DNA of 25,683 nucleotides from the IMG/VR virus record IMGVR_UViG_3300007519_000071, positions 1 through 25,683 of that record. The stretch is one strand, 5' to 3'. Positions within the stretch are counted from its first letter, which is position 1; each line of letters opens with the position of its first letter. A program made the translations under genes and the position numbers. Shown piece by piece: positions 6,012 to 13,632 of the stretch. The notes beneath the pieces are model-generated. The model saw only the letters and a list, made by a program, of their open reading frames with translations. It did not search any database and was not told the DNA's origin. This DNA is from a virus.

Positions 6012-7270
6012 CTAAAAAATTCATCTAGTGCCATTGTATTACTAACTTTATCATCATCAGCAGCCGTAGTATATGTCATTGATGCATTAGATTGTTTTAG
6101 CAAGTCCGTTTTAATCGTATCAGTATTACCAGTAAGATATTCGATTACGTTTTCCATCATGTCGGCCGCTGTCGTGACTGGTACATTTTGACAAATTACA
6201 TTAGATGAAGTAACTGGTCGTTCGCCAATCAAGTTGAAGTCTTCTGGCATTTTCATAATGCGCAAACAATCGCGCAGTGTTAAATATTGGTCTTTAAATG
6301 GATTGACTAATGAATATGGAAGAGCACCAACTAATGATGGGATAATACCTTTAGGTACCGTTACACCATGTGCCCAGTAGCCTTTACCTGAATCAACTTT
6401 ACCTTGCATAGCACGAGCGCGTTCACCAAACTTTGTCTTAAAGTTATTCTCGTCCATCCAGTCTGCTACTTCATGAAGGCTACCAGAAATACGATCTGAC
6501 TGAACAATACAGTTAGTAGACTTTTCTAGTGTGTTATAATACTCTAAAATATTAGATGCGCCTGACTTATGAACACAATAAGCAATCCATGGATTAAGCA
6601 TTGGTTTCTCTTCATTAATCAGTACATTCATTGGATCATCTGCACGCATCTCCATCTTTAAGATATCTTCTACTGGTTCTGTATCGCGGCGGTAATATTT
6701 AAAGACTGGATTTTCTTCACCTTTAGTAAAGAAGTAAAAGGTACGAGGACGTTTCTGTGCCAGACCATGTAGACGTGATTCAGTATAATATAGATTAAGT
6801 ACATAACCGTATTTCTTACCAATCTCTTGAAGTTTATCTGCAACTTTCTTACCAGCAGTAGTAAATAGACGAGGAGCATTCTCTCCCCAAAAGACTTTAG
6901 GTTTAATTGACCCTAGCACATATTCTGTAGTAGTATACATCCATTCATTAACATTAGAGTCTGCATTAGATGTCGTTGATAAACTAGAGAGACCAGCACA
7001 AGGGCAAGTGGTCATAACAACATCGACTTGTTTAGTTGGAACATAATTTTCGTTACCAGGCGCATCTAGTAATACATATTCCTTATCCCATTTTTTAACA
7101 TCACGAAGATAATTAACAAAGTGAGAATCATTTCCAGCAAATGGCGTATATGATAGTACCCATTCTGGTAGACGATCATTCATAGCCTTCATTGTTCCAA
7201 TTACTTCTCCGCCTACTAATGGTACGATTGTTCCATATGTAATTGTCTCTCTTGTTAGTGATTGCGTCAT
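5984..7270 (-). CDS. C5-cytosine DNA methyltransferase homologue
   Basis: The 428-residue protein shows the ordered motifs of C5-cytosine methyltransferases: a divergent motif I (LVGGEVIG, about 18-25), motif IV with the catalytic Cys (TTCPCAGLSS, PC at 90-91), motif VI as GENAPRLF (about 129-135), motif VIII as AQKRPRTFYF (171-180), a target-recognition stretch, a motif IX-like LRDCLRIMKMPEDF, and motif X as QNVPVTTAADM near the C terminus. It is therefore expected to act on cytosine C5 in DNA. The oddity is its company: gene 42 in this window makes hydroxymethyl-dCMP, whose C5 is already occupied. It begins with an ATGA overlap after the glycosyltransferase and is coupled to it. Its gene end doubles as the uvsX promoter. 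Family confident; substrate open. Confidence 0.85.
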   Translation of the reverse strand: MTQSLTRETITYGTIVPLVGGEVIGTMKAMNDRLPEWVLSYTPFAGNDSHFVNYLRDVKKWDKEYVLLDAPGNENYVPTKQVDVVMTTCPCAGLSSLSTTSNADSNVNEWMYTTTEYVLGSIKPKVFWGENAPRLFTTAGKKVADKLQEIGKKYGYVLNLYYTESRLHGLAQKRPRTFYFFTKGEENPVFKYYRRDTEPVEDILKMEMRADDPMNVLINEEKPMLNPWIAYCVHKSGASNILEYYNTLEKSTNCIVQSDRISGSLHEVADWMDENNFKTKFGERARAMQGKVDSGKGYWAHGVTVPKGIIPSLVGALPYSLVNPFKDQYLTLRDCLRIMKMPEDFNLIGERPVTSSNVICQNVPVTTAADMMENVIEYLTGNTDTIKTDLLKQSNASMTYTTAADDDKVSNTMALDEFFSLQKLNSVL

Positions 7271-8520
7271 TGTGTGATTTCCTTGTAAGTGTTCATGATA
7301 ATATTGTTAATATGGTCTCCAGAATAATATTCTGGTTTTATCATATTCTTAATGTTATTTACCAGCGTATCATATGCATCTGGATTCTTTTCTAAAAACT
7401 CAATCTTTTTATATAAGTCTTGTGAACTGCTTATACGCAAAAATTCTGGGCACTTAAGATTGTTCTGTTGGTCATATGTTGGATGTAAGAATGGAATAAT
7501 ACCATAATGAGCCATTTCCCAAAACTTTGCAGTTACCCAACCTTTCTTGATAGGAATACAGAATGTATATTTAACTCGCGGTAACATTGCTTGTAAATCA
7601 TTAAACTTTTTAGGACCTTTAAATCTAATGTCTTCGCCAATCGTATCAGGATTCCATTTACCATACACATCGACATCTTCTACATAGTCAAGAATATATT
7701 TCTTTAGATCTTTATAACGAGATGGCGTGCCTTCGTTACATACAATCATAAACTTAATATCTTTAGTACCTGGGTCTGCCACTGCAGAATCATCTGCTTC
7801 AAAAAACGAATCAAGAGAAGCAACCTTTTCTACTATTGCAGACCCAGGTGTCTTATTGATTAGGAACAGCGTTTCCATAGCAGAATACAAACATTCGACA
7901 GTTTCGGTTTTCATGACTGCTTCGCTATAATTTTTCCATGTCCGCTGTTGTATGGTTTCAGTATATTGTGATAACACCTTATTAGGTAGTCGATACCAGT
8001 CACGAGCATTAGTTGGAAAGTACCTTGGATCATTAGAGACTAGCACATAAGGAAAGTCTGTCATATTGATAAAATCGATAATAGGCCCAGCATATTTAGA
8101 TAACATATCTATCGGCTGGGCCATCTTATCTGGTGTCATAACATTACGCGCCTTACCTAATACATTTGAAGTACCGGTTGGGCCTGCAATAAACACACCA
8201 TATTCCATTTTAGGTAATGATTCAAATATATGAGCCAAATATGATAGTCGATCTTTAGCACCTTCTGAACCAGTAGCAGTTCTCCATTCAACAAACTTTT
8301 CCCATATATTGATTACATTACCATGTTTGTTGATACGGTTACGCTCATGTTTATCAAGTCTGACATAATCAGACACACCAACTAAATAAAAATTGATATG
8401 TGGATTTTTATGGAATAATGTTTCATATAGAGCTGGTGCCTCATTGTCTCCGCCAATTGCGCCCCACTTTGACGAATCAAATAAAATTGATTTACCGACC
8501 TTGCCTACTGCTATGTTCAT
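7267..8520 (-). CDS. GT-B-like glycosyltransferase, possible DNA-base glycosyltransferase
   Basis: A 417-residue protein starting MNIAVGKVGKS and containing a conserved-looking FDSSKWGAIGGDNEAP near the N terminus. The C-terminal half resembles GT-B glycosyltransferases: IPIKKGWVTAKFWEMAHYG, then IIPFLHPTYD, L-x-x-P-x-F-L-R-I, and a run of helices of the kind that close the nucleotide-sugar site. No signal peptide or membrane helix is seen, so it works in the cytoplasm. Its neighbours are a HAD phosphatase and nucleotidyltransferase-kinase upstream and a cytosine methyltransferase downstream, with dCMP hydroxymethylase further up, which suggests transfer of a sugar to modified cytosine. This is inference. 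The start at 8520 makes an ATGA overlap with the HAD stop; an ATG at 8535 is also possible. Confidence 0.65.
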   Translation of the reverse strand: MNIAVGKVGKSILFDSSKWGAIGGDNEAPALYETLFHKNPHINFYLVGVSDYVRLDKHERNRINKHGNVINIWEKFVEWRTATGSEGAKDRLSYLAHIFESLPKMEYGVFIAGPTGTSNVLGKARNVMTPDKMAQPIDMLSKYAGPIIDFINMTDFPYVLVSNDPRYFPTNARDWYRLPNKVLSQYTETIQQRTWKNYSEAVMKTETVECLYSAMETLFLINKTPGSAIVEKVASLDSFFEADDSAVADPGTKDIKFMIVCNEGTPSRYKDLKKYILDYVEDVDVYGKWNPDTIGEDIRFKGPKKFNDLQAMLPRVKYTFCIPIKKGWVTAKFWEMAHYGIIPFLHPTYDQQNNLKCPEFLRISSSQDLYKKIEFLEKNPDAYDTLVNNIKNMIKPEYYSGDHINNIIMNTYKEITQ

Positions 8521-8873
8521 AGTGATCTTGTCCATTTTATAAAATCTTGTAGATTCATTCCCTTATCATCGACATAATATGTATCAGAATAAGGTTTGCC
8601 ATACTGAATCTCATCATACGGCACGAAGTGTTCTGCTAACCAATTAATAGTTATATCACCAATATCTGCTACTATTTTTTTGACATTGCCTGAATGAGTT
8701 ACCATACGTCTAGCAGAACAAATAATAATATGATAGTTCATTTCATGTAATTTTTGCATTTCTTCTATGACTTCAGTATTAGGCTTGGCTAGGCCATACT
8801 TATCATAACTAGTTTTAGCAGAATGATCTGGAAAGCAGATCGTATCATCAAGATCAAAGACTATAGTTTTCAT
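8517..8873 (-). CDS. Small HAD-superfamily phosphatase
   Basis: A 118-residue HAD hydrolase: motif I IVFDLDDTICF near the N terminus (nucleophile Asp and general-acid Asp, D-x-D), motif II in IIICSAR (Ser), a Lys region in VKKIVADIG, and the acidic end YYVDDKG. It has no large cap domain, like small HAD phosphatases found in capsule and sugar-nucleotide gene clusters. It sits between a nucleotidyltransferase-kinase and a glycosyltransferase, overlapping both, which suggests that it dephosphorylates a sugar phosphate or similar small molecule in that pathway. The Met at 8873 is preferred over 8888 because a GAG site lies upstream and homologues start right before motif I. The exact substrate is not visible. 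Confidence 0.75.
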   Translation of the reverse strand: MKTIVFDLDDTICFPDHSAKTSYDKYGLAKPNTEVIEEMQKLHEMNYHIIICSARRMVTHSGNVKKIVADIGDITINWLAEHFVPYDEIQYGKPYSDTYYVDDKGMNLQDFIKWTRSL

Positions 8874-10356
8874 GTTTAAGATACTCATTTACATAGCTAA
8901 GAAAGCGTTCTTGTCTAAGTTTATTATCATAGTGTAATGGTATGCAAGTTGCTAATAGTAAAAGACCGCCTTCAATAATAAGTTCAACTGGTAGGTTGTA
9001 CTCTTTAAGCTTGCGTACAAATACTTTTTTCACAATCATATTTTGTTCTACGCCAGCAACCATTACATTATAGCCATGATATAAGTCATGTGATAATTTA
9101 CACCAGTCATATAAGTCATCACCATAAGTACCAGCTATATTACCATAAGTACCGCGTGGATCAATCAATGTTATACGATCTGAATACTGATCATACAAGA
9201 TATTACCAAAATGTAAATCACCATGAACGCCCATACGAGGACGCGTTTCTTTATAAACGCGTCTGGCAATTTTATCAAGGGAAAGACCGTTTGGTATGTT
9301 AAGACCAGCTAACCTACTACTAGTTTTAGAGACCCACATTATTTCTGCATTAACATTGAAACTATTATTATATTCTGAACAGTTAGATCTTTGGTTGAAA
9401 TACTTTAGCTTAACATTAAAGACCTTGTCAATTAGATATTCCCAAAATGATTCAGGTAAATTTTCATACAACATTAAGTCAGACAATAGTACACCAGATT
9501 CATATGACATAATCAAATCAGTTGGATGCTTAAGAATACGCGGAACAAACATTCGTTGCTGTTGATTCAGTTTGCTATACCAATGCTTTTCATTCTTGTT
9601 TTGATTTATTGAGTTAATGTCATGATAGTCTGGCATTTTACATAAAGTATTCAGCTCACTATCGTACTCAATAGTATGGAATGCGCGTGTCTTTAATTTT
9701 AACAATGCTGCACATGTTTTATAGTATGATGGTAGATCACCAATGTCATACCAGTCATTAGCTATAACACACTGAAATGCTAATGTTGTTATATAACAAT
9801 AATCGATTAGTGCGCCTGATATTTCAGACGAATGAAACCTAAATGCTCTGGCAGCACAGTCACCATTGCTAAACGAATATAACCCTACAAGAGCAACCGT
9901 ATCATCAATAGACCTTGAAGGTTTATTAAAATACCCGATAGAACGATCCCACATACACCATGCCGACTGATCTTTTACTTCTTTACATAATAGAAAATCA
10001 GTACCTAGCTCCAAGTTATCATCAAGAATAATTGCATCGCCTAGCCATACAACTAAAGGCAATGTTGGATCGTTAAGAGCGCTTATTCCAATAGAAATTG
10101 CATCTCTGGGACCGTTAAGTTGTTCTTGCTTAACAATAGTTACAGTAGGGTGTCGCTTAGCGCAGTATTCTCTAATGTCATCAAGCTTGCCATCAACAAT
10201 AACAATTTGATTAATAACTGCTAATGCATTTGCACGTTCAATAATATAATCAATACAAGGCTTACCGTTGACACGAACCATTGCTTTTGATGTATTATTT
10301 GACAGAGGTCTTAAACGAGTAGCAGCACCAGCCGCAGGAATAACTAAGTTTATCAT
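8854..10356 (-). CDS. Nucleotidyltransferase fused to an aminoglycoside/choline-kinase-like domain
   Basis: The 500-residue product has two catalytic domains. Residues 1 to about 225 are a sugar-phosphate nucleotidyltransferase: IPAAGAATRLRPLSNNTSKA (about 6-25) is the nucleotide-binding loop, WLGDAI (about 104-109) holds the metal-binding Asp, and DWYDIGDLPSYY (201-212) is the usual late motif. Residues about 260-490 are a protein-kinase-fold small-molecule kinase: VHGDLHFGNILYD (377-389) is the catalytic loop and LIDPRG (397-402) the metal site. Such a fusion could phosphorylate a sugar or alcohol and then activate it as an NDP or CDP derivative. It begins its own transcription unit with a promoter at 10380-10408 and an AAGG site close to the ATG, and feeds into the HAD and glycosyltransferase genes. 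The substrate is unknown. Confidence 0.8.
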   Translation of the reverse strand: MINLVIPAAGAATRLRPLSNNTSKAMVRVNGKPCIDYIIERANALAVINQIVIVDGKLDDIREYCAKRHPTVTIVKQEQLNGPRDAISIGISALNDPTLPLVVWLGDAIILDDNLELGTDFLLCKEVKDQSAWCMWDRSIGYFNKPSRSIDDTVALVGLYSFSNGDCAARAFRFHSSEISGALIDYCYITTLAFQCVIANDWYDIGDLPSYYKTCAALLKLKTRAFHTIEYDSELNTLCKMPDYHDINSINQNKNEKHWYSKLNQQQRMFVPRILKHPTDLIMSYESGVLLSDLMLYENLPESFWEYLIDKVFNVKLKYFNQRSNCSEYNNSFNVNAEIMWVSKTSSRLAGLNIPNGLSLDKIARRVYKETRPRMGVHGDLHFGNILYDQYSDRITLIDPRGTYGNIAGTYGDDLYDWCKLSHDLYHGYNVMVAGVEQNMIVKKVFVRKLKEYNLPVELIIEGGLLLLATCIPLHYDNKLRQERFLSYVNEYLKHENYSL

Positions 10357-10379
10357 ATTTACCTTATAGCGTATTATCT

Positions 10380-10408
10380 ATTATAACACATATCGGGTTA
10401 TTTGTATA
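10380..10408 (-). promoter_or_regulatory. Extended -10 promoter for the nucleotidyltransferase-kinase unit
   Basis: TATACA (10403-10408), a 17-base spacer and TATAAT (10380-10385) with TGTGT before it, on the minus strand. The stop codon of the dCMP deaminase gene lies inside the -10 box. The start point would be near 10373, only about 17 bases before the ATG at 10356. Confidence 0.78.
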
Positions 10409-10845
10409 CCACATTCTGAAAATATTTGTTCAGTATGTAATAACGATTCTTTCCATATATCAGCAACTTCTTCTTTGTTATCGCCTAATGTATATATGAC
10501 ACGCTTAATACCAACTTGAACAATGCCCTTTGCACATTCTGAACAAACTGGCAAACCGTACACATACATTGTTGCGCCGTCTAATGATGTACCGTTATAT
10601 GTAGCATTATATATGCAGTTCATTTCGGCATGAACAATGAACTTATATTTTACTTCTCTGTTTTCATAACGTTCTAGTTTATCTAACATACCGCGAGGAA
10701 AACCGTTGTAGCCTGTAGCAAGTACCTGACCCTTTTCAGATACTGCTACGGCTCCGATTTTACGTGACGGGTCAATGCTCCATGACGATACACTCAGTGC
10801 AAGACTTAAGTATCGTTTTGTCCATTTATCGTCACTTATGTTCAT
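10381..10845 (-). CDS. cd: dCMP deaminase
   Basis: Zinc-dependent deamination of dCMP (or hydroxymethyl-dCMP) to the dUMP series. The zinc and catalytic residues are all visible: HAEMN (H72, E74) and PVCSEC (C101, C104). The N-terminal half carries SIDPSRKIGAVAV and ATGYNGFPRG, typical of phage and cellular dCMP deaminases. The 154 residues are close to the family length. It is coupled by an ATGA overlap to the small HTH gene upstream, and its last codons, GTG TTA TAA, are also the extended -10 box of the next promoter. Together with ThyX and dCMP hydroxymethylase in this window, it sets the balance between thymidine and modified cytosine precursors. Confidence 0.93.
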   Translation of the reverse strand: MNISDDKWTKRYLSLALSVSSWSIDPSRKIGAVAVSEKGQVLATGYNGFPRGMLDKLERYENREVKYKFIVHAEMNCIYNATYNGTSLDGATMYVYGLPVCSECAKGIVQVGIKRVIYTLGDNKEEVADIWKESLLHTEQIFSECGIQITRYVL

Positions 10846-11102
10846 TGTTCTGCGTATGTAGAAAAGAAACCTGCAGAGGCTGCAGCTGCAACCATTGCCT
10901 TTGATGGAGTACCTAAACGGTATTTTACTGCGGCTTTGCCAGTTTTAAGAATAGTTGGGTTTGTATAAATGCAGTGACCTTCTGAACGTAACTTACAAAT
11001 AACTGAAGATGGGTTAACAATTTTAAATTTTGTTTTAATTTGTTCAGTAGTTAATGCTGAACCGCTTTCTAGTTTGCTTAATAGACGTTCTGTTTTAGTC
11101 AT
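10842..11102 (-). CDS. Small helix-turn-helix protein (86 aa)
   Basis: The N-terminal 50 residues read as a winged-helix or HTH domain: a helix at TERLLSKLESG, a turn at LTTEQIKTKF and a putative recognition helix at NPSSVICKLRSEG, followed by a wing (HCIYTN). The C terminus is Ala-rich and otherwise plain. Short proteins of this type are common in T4-like marine phages and are presumed to bind DNA; no target is known. The ATG at 11102 has a GGAG site about nine bases upstream. Its end overlaps the dCMP deaminase start by ATGA. A regulatory role is inferred from the fold only. Confidence 0.7.
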   Translation of the reverse strand: MTKTERLLSKLESGSALTTEQIKTKFKIVNPSSVICKLRSEGHCIYTNPTILKTGKAAVKYRLGTPSKAMVAAAASAGFFSTYAEQ

Positions 11103-11120
11103 AATGTTAACTCCGTATAG

Positions 11121-11146
11121 TTCATCATTTAAAATAGGTTGATGAA
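11121..11146 (-). other. Small inverted repeat between gene 42 and the HTH gene
   Basis: TTCATCA (11121-11127) and TGATGAA (11140-11146) form a 7-bp stem around a 12-base AT-rich loop in the short gap just upstream of the HTH gene's ribosome site. It could be an operator or an RNA hairpin. There is no U-tract, so it is not a clear terminator. Confidence 0.3.
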
Positions 11147-11153
11147 TACCTTA

Positions 11154-11834
11154 CTACTTAATCAAACCAAAATGTCTTTCATAGACATGTAGGTTTTGTA
11201 CTTGCCAGTAAATATTGCCTGGGTTTAAGTCTGCAAATATATTAAGATCTAAATAACGATCACATATAGATTCTAGCAAATGTTGCTGCCATGCATAATC
11301 ATTCTTATAACCGTAGATTGCATCGTTACTGCGCATCTGTACGACACAGTGTAATTGGCTATCACGTATGTAATATGTTACTGCATTTGTGCAAATAAAA
11401 TCATTCTTACCATTATCACTATAGTCAACCCATATTGATGGCCGAGTATAAATCATTGATGCACGACGGCTTGAGGAATTTTCTATTAGCTCGTTTACTA
11501 CTTGTGCAAATTGATTATTAAACTTATCAGAAAATACTAGATAGCCATAGTTTGAATTGATTTCACCATGTAAATTTGCAGTTGCTTTCCATGCTGCAGG
11601 CGGTTCACGACCATCACCATATATGTCATTAATGTTTGTCGATTCTGATTCATACCAATCAAGTTCTGCTTTAATATATTCTTCATTAGGCGTGCCAAAG
11701 ATAGCAGGTTCATCTGCAATAAATGATGCTCCTAATACCTCAATCATATTTTGACCAGAACGATCTTTTATAAAATTACCAGCAACATATTCATGTACGA
11801 ACATATCGCGCATATCGCGTACTGTCATTATCAT
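11154..11834 (-). CDS. 42: dCMP hydroxymethylase (T4 gp42 homologue)
   Basis: This enzyme makes 5-hydroxymethyl-dCMP from dCMP and methylenetetrahydrofolate, so that the phage can place hydroxymethylcytosine in its DNA. The match to T4 gp42 runs along the whole protein: EVLGASFIADEPAIFG, HGEINSNYG, RASMIYTRPS, then FICTN with Cys at residue 148, MRSND, and YKNDYAWQ with Asp at residue 179, ending in NLHVYERHF. In T4, Cys148 is the nucleophile and Asp179 sets the dCMP preference over dUMP; both fall at the same numbers here. It is 226 residues, against 246 in T4. The ATG at 11834 overlaps the preceding stop (TAATG) and has GGAG ten bases upstream. Confidence 0.95.
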   Translation of the reverse strand: MIMTVRDMRDMFVHEYVAGNFIKDRSGQNMIEVLGASFIADEPAIFGTPNEEYIKAELDWYESESTNINDIYGDGREPPAAWKATANLHGEINSNYGYLVFSDKFNNQFAQVVNELIENSSSRRASMIYTRPSIWVDYSDNGKNDFICTNAVTYYIRDSQLHCVVQMRSNDAIYGYKNDYAWQQHLLESICDRYLDLNIFADLNPGNIYWQVQNLHVYERHFGLIK

Positions 11835-12172
11835 TATTCTGATGCTCCATGCATTTCTTTATTTAAAAAGTTACGAGATTGATGTTGACCGTCCATCTTG
11901 CCACGAGAATATGAAACAAAGAATGATAGGTAATTGATTGCGTCTTTAGCCGAGTCTTCAAGAGATTCAAAGTTAACTTCTTGACCAGCTTCCATTGATT
12001 CCATAACAGAATAAACGCGTGTAATCTTTTGATGTACCATGTCAATAATTGTTGCACAACCACGAGGATAATGATCGGCCTGACGAATGCGAGACATTTT
12101 ATTTTGATAGTCATTAGACTTACGTACTTGTAGGTCTGCACACTCTTGTAATACTTTTAGCGATTCGCTCAT
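11834..12172 (-). CDS. DUF1599-type protein (nucleotide-modification associated)
   Basis: A 112-residue helical protein with the layout of the DUF1599 family: KSNDYQNK near the start, a central IIDMVHQKITRVYSVME helix and a final SLEDSAKDAINYLSFFVSY helix containing the ES/D-x-x-x-D pattern. The family, also called nucleotide modification associated domain 1, is found in phages near base-modification genes; its biochemistry is unsettled. Here it lies directly upstream of dCMP hydroxymethylase and shares its promoter. The open frame reaches 12220, but a promoter at 12203-12231 overlaps that stretch, so the Met at 12172 is the real start. Confidence 0.75.
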   Translation of the reverse strand: MSESLKVLQECADLQVRKSNDYQNKMSRIRQADHYPRGCATIIDMVHQKITRVYSVMESMEAGQEVNFESLEDSAKDAINYLSFFVSYSRGKMDGQHQSRNFLNKEMHGASE

Positions 12173-12202
12173 TTTATTGCTCTCACATGATATGTATAGT
12201 AT

Positions 12203-12231
12203 ATTATAACACACAATCAAACAAATGTAAA
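12203..12231 (-). promoter_or_regulatory. Extended -10 promoter for the DUF1599-gene 42 unit
   Basis: TTTACA (12226-12231), a 17-base spacer and TATAAT (12203-12208) with TGTGT before it, on the minus strand. The start point near 12196 leaves about 24 bases of leader. A terminator-like hairpin ends six bases upstream of the -35 box. Confidence 0.82.
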
Positions 12232-12262
12232 TAGGTATTGTTGCAAAAATACAACAATATTA
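12232..12262 (-). terminator. Hairpin after the PrimPol-like gene, inverted-repeat copy 2
   Basis: The stem ATTGTTG (12237-12243) and CAACAAT (12252-12258) encloses an 8-base loop, extended by GGTA and TACC after a small bulge. It begins at the stop codon of the 12260-13207 gene and is followed by TATTTA on the minus strand. Twenty bases repeat the element at 61-82. It may be a weak terminator insulating the next promoter, or an operator. Confidence 0.5.
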
Positions 12263-13207
12263 CCTATTTTTATAGACAAATTCAAGGGCACGGTCTGCCT
12301 CGACAACAAGCGGTCTAGATTCATACCAGTTTCCAGTTTCTATGTCAAGCTCTGAACAAAGCGCAGATATTTCATGAGCAGTAATAGGATAGCCTTTAGT
12401 GATTGCATTAGCGGCTATCGATACCATCAATCGATACATTGTACGATACCAACCAGTTTCTGAAATGCCTTTGTATTCTTCTACAAGTTTTCTGGAAACA
12501 AATGGGCAGTCACGATAACCAGACCAATTGAACTTCTTTGTATTGTTTTTAGCAAGTTGTTCTTTACGATATGAAATGATTTCGTGCTGCATGCTTTCTG
12601 GTAGTCTGTCTATAAATGATGTACCAGTCATTTGCTTTGTCACAAACGAGTGTTTAGCCATTAGTTCAGATGGAACAATAAAGTTGCCGCCTGAGTTAGT
12701 GAATATGAAGTTATTTGCGTTTTCATAGTCACCAGGGATATAATACATACGTGAAAAGTCTTTAACCTGTTTGTCGCCCATCTCGCCAAATTCACTGTTC
12801 AGCGCATGCCAAAAATGTCTAATGTTTTCTGCAACAACAGCATAGGCCAACGGAAAAACAATACGGAACTTTGGTTTATCAATTGTGCTTGATGCAGTAG
12901 AATAACATACAAAGTAATAAGAACCATACTTAGCCAATAGCTCATCACGAAAATTATTTTCGTTCAGCACATGGTCATCGACATCTAGTGCAGCCCAACC
13001 AGCCCATGAAATAACATTCTTGTTTGCTCGTGTGGTATCTTCAAGATATATTGCTGGTGAAATAAGTTGAGCATCTTTCTTTGATTTACGTTTGATTGCA
13101 GAAAGACCATATAAAAGATGCTCGAACTCATTCCAGTTCGTAAAGCTCATTTGTTTATCCGTATACTTGTCATATATAGATTTGAATAGAGTTAAAGAAT
13201 ATACCAT
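12260..13207 (-). CDS. PrimPol-like (archaeo-eukaryotic) primase
   Basis: The 315-residue protein has features of the archaeo-eukaryotic primase/PrimPol fold: the acidic metal motif WAALDVDDH (about residues 71-79), a second motif in CYSTASSTIDKPKFRIVFPL, and DFSRMYYIPGDY, the Arg-Pro-Gly motif typical of plasmid and phage PrimPols. The last 100 residues, with GYRDCPFVSRKLVEEY and ETGWYRTMYRLMVSIA, look like a helical PriCT-type accessory domain. It probably makes primers or has polymerase activity for the phage. T4 uses a DnaG-type primase (gp61), which is not in this window. It overlaps the MazG-like stop by TAATG. Confidence 0.72.
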   Translation of the reverse strand: MVYSLTLFKSIYDKYTDKQMSFTNWNEFEHLLYGLSAIKRKSKKDAQLISPAIYLEDTTRANKNVISWAGWAALDVDDHVLNENNFRDELLAKYGSYYFVCYSTASSTIDKPKFRIVFPLAYAVVAENIRHFWHALNSEFGEMGDKQVKDFSRMYYIPGDYENANNFIFTNSGGNFIVPSELMAKHSFVTKQMTGTSFIDRLPESMQHEIISYRKEQLAKNNTKKFNWSGYRDCPFVSRKLVEEYKGISETGWYRTMYRLMVSIAANAITKGYPITAHEISALCSELDIETGNWYESRPLVVEADRALEFVYKNR

Positions 13208-13632
13208 TACGATTTATCAAATAATGATGTTAAAAGACCATGATTACCTATATGTGATGGAGCTATCCAGCCATCAGGTTTAATCAAATCTGGAAGACCA
13301 AGCACATTAGGACGAGATGCCTTGACGCCAACAGTCTTTGCCATGTTTGCCACATGAACACGATTCCATGCAGTATTTGCGTTTACACCAAATGCATTTA
13401 GCGTGCCAATAGCAACCACACATAAGTCAATTAGACCATCAACGATTTCTTCAGGATCTTTGTTCTTAACCGCAAGTTTTGTTTCAGCAAGTTCTTCATC
13501 AAGGAAGTTCATACGAAACTCTAGGAATGCAGTTAGCTTTTCAAGGTCATCTTTCGTAAACTTTTCATAAACCCAGTTGTTGACTCCATATTTAGAATGC
13601 ATCTCTGCAATATTTTTTGACCAATCAGTCAT
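13207..13632 (-). CDS. MazG-like nucleotide pyrophosphohydrolase
   Basis: An all-alpha NTP pyrophosphohydrolase of 141 residues: DWSKNIAEMHSKYGVNNWV at the start, an EELAETK helix carrying the metal-binding Glu pair, and EIVDGLIDLCVVAIGTL, the second E-x-x-D helix, followed by AWNRVHVANMAK as in phage MazG and phosphoribosyl-ATP pyrophosphohydrolase relatives. It could hydrolyse dCTP or other NTPs. In T4 the same superfamily supplies gp56, which removes dCTP so that only modified cytosine is used; a similar job here is plausible but unproven. The open frame extends to 13725, but an AAGGG site nine bases before the ATG at 13632 and the known N terminus support the shorter form. Confidence 0.8.
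   Translation of the reverse strand: MTDWSKNIAEMHSKYGVNNWVYEKFTKDDLEKLTAFLEFRMNFLDEELAETKLAVKNKDPEEIVDGLIDLCVVAIGTLNAFGVNANTAWNRVHVANMAKTVGVKASRPNVLGLPDLIKPDGWIAPSHIGNHGLLTSLFDKS

Noticed and set aside
5984-12172. A TET/JBP dioxygenase making hydroxymethylcytosine after replication
   Set aside because: No frame shows the H-x-D ... H and Arg pattern of that family; gene 42 makes the modified base at the nucleotide level instead.
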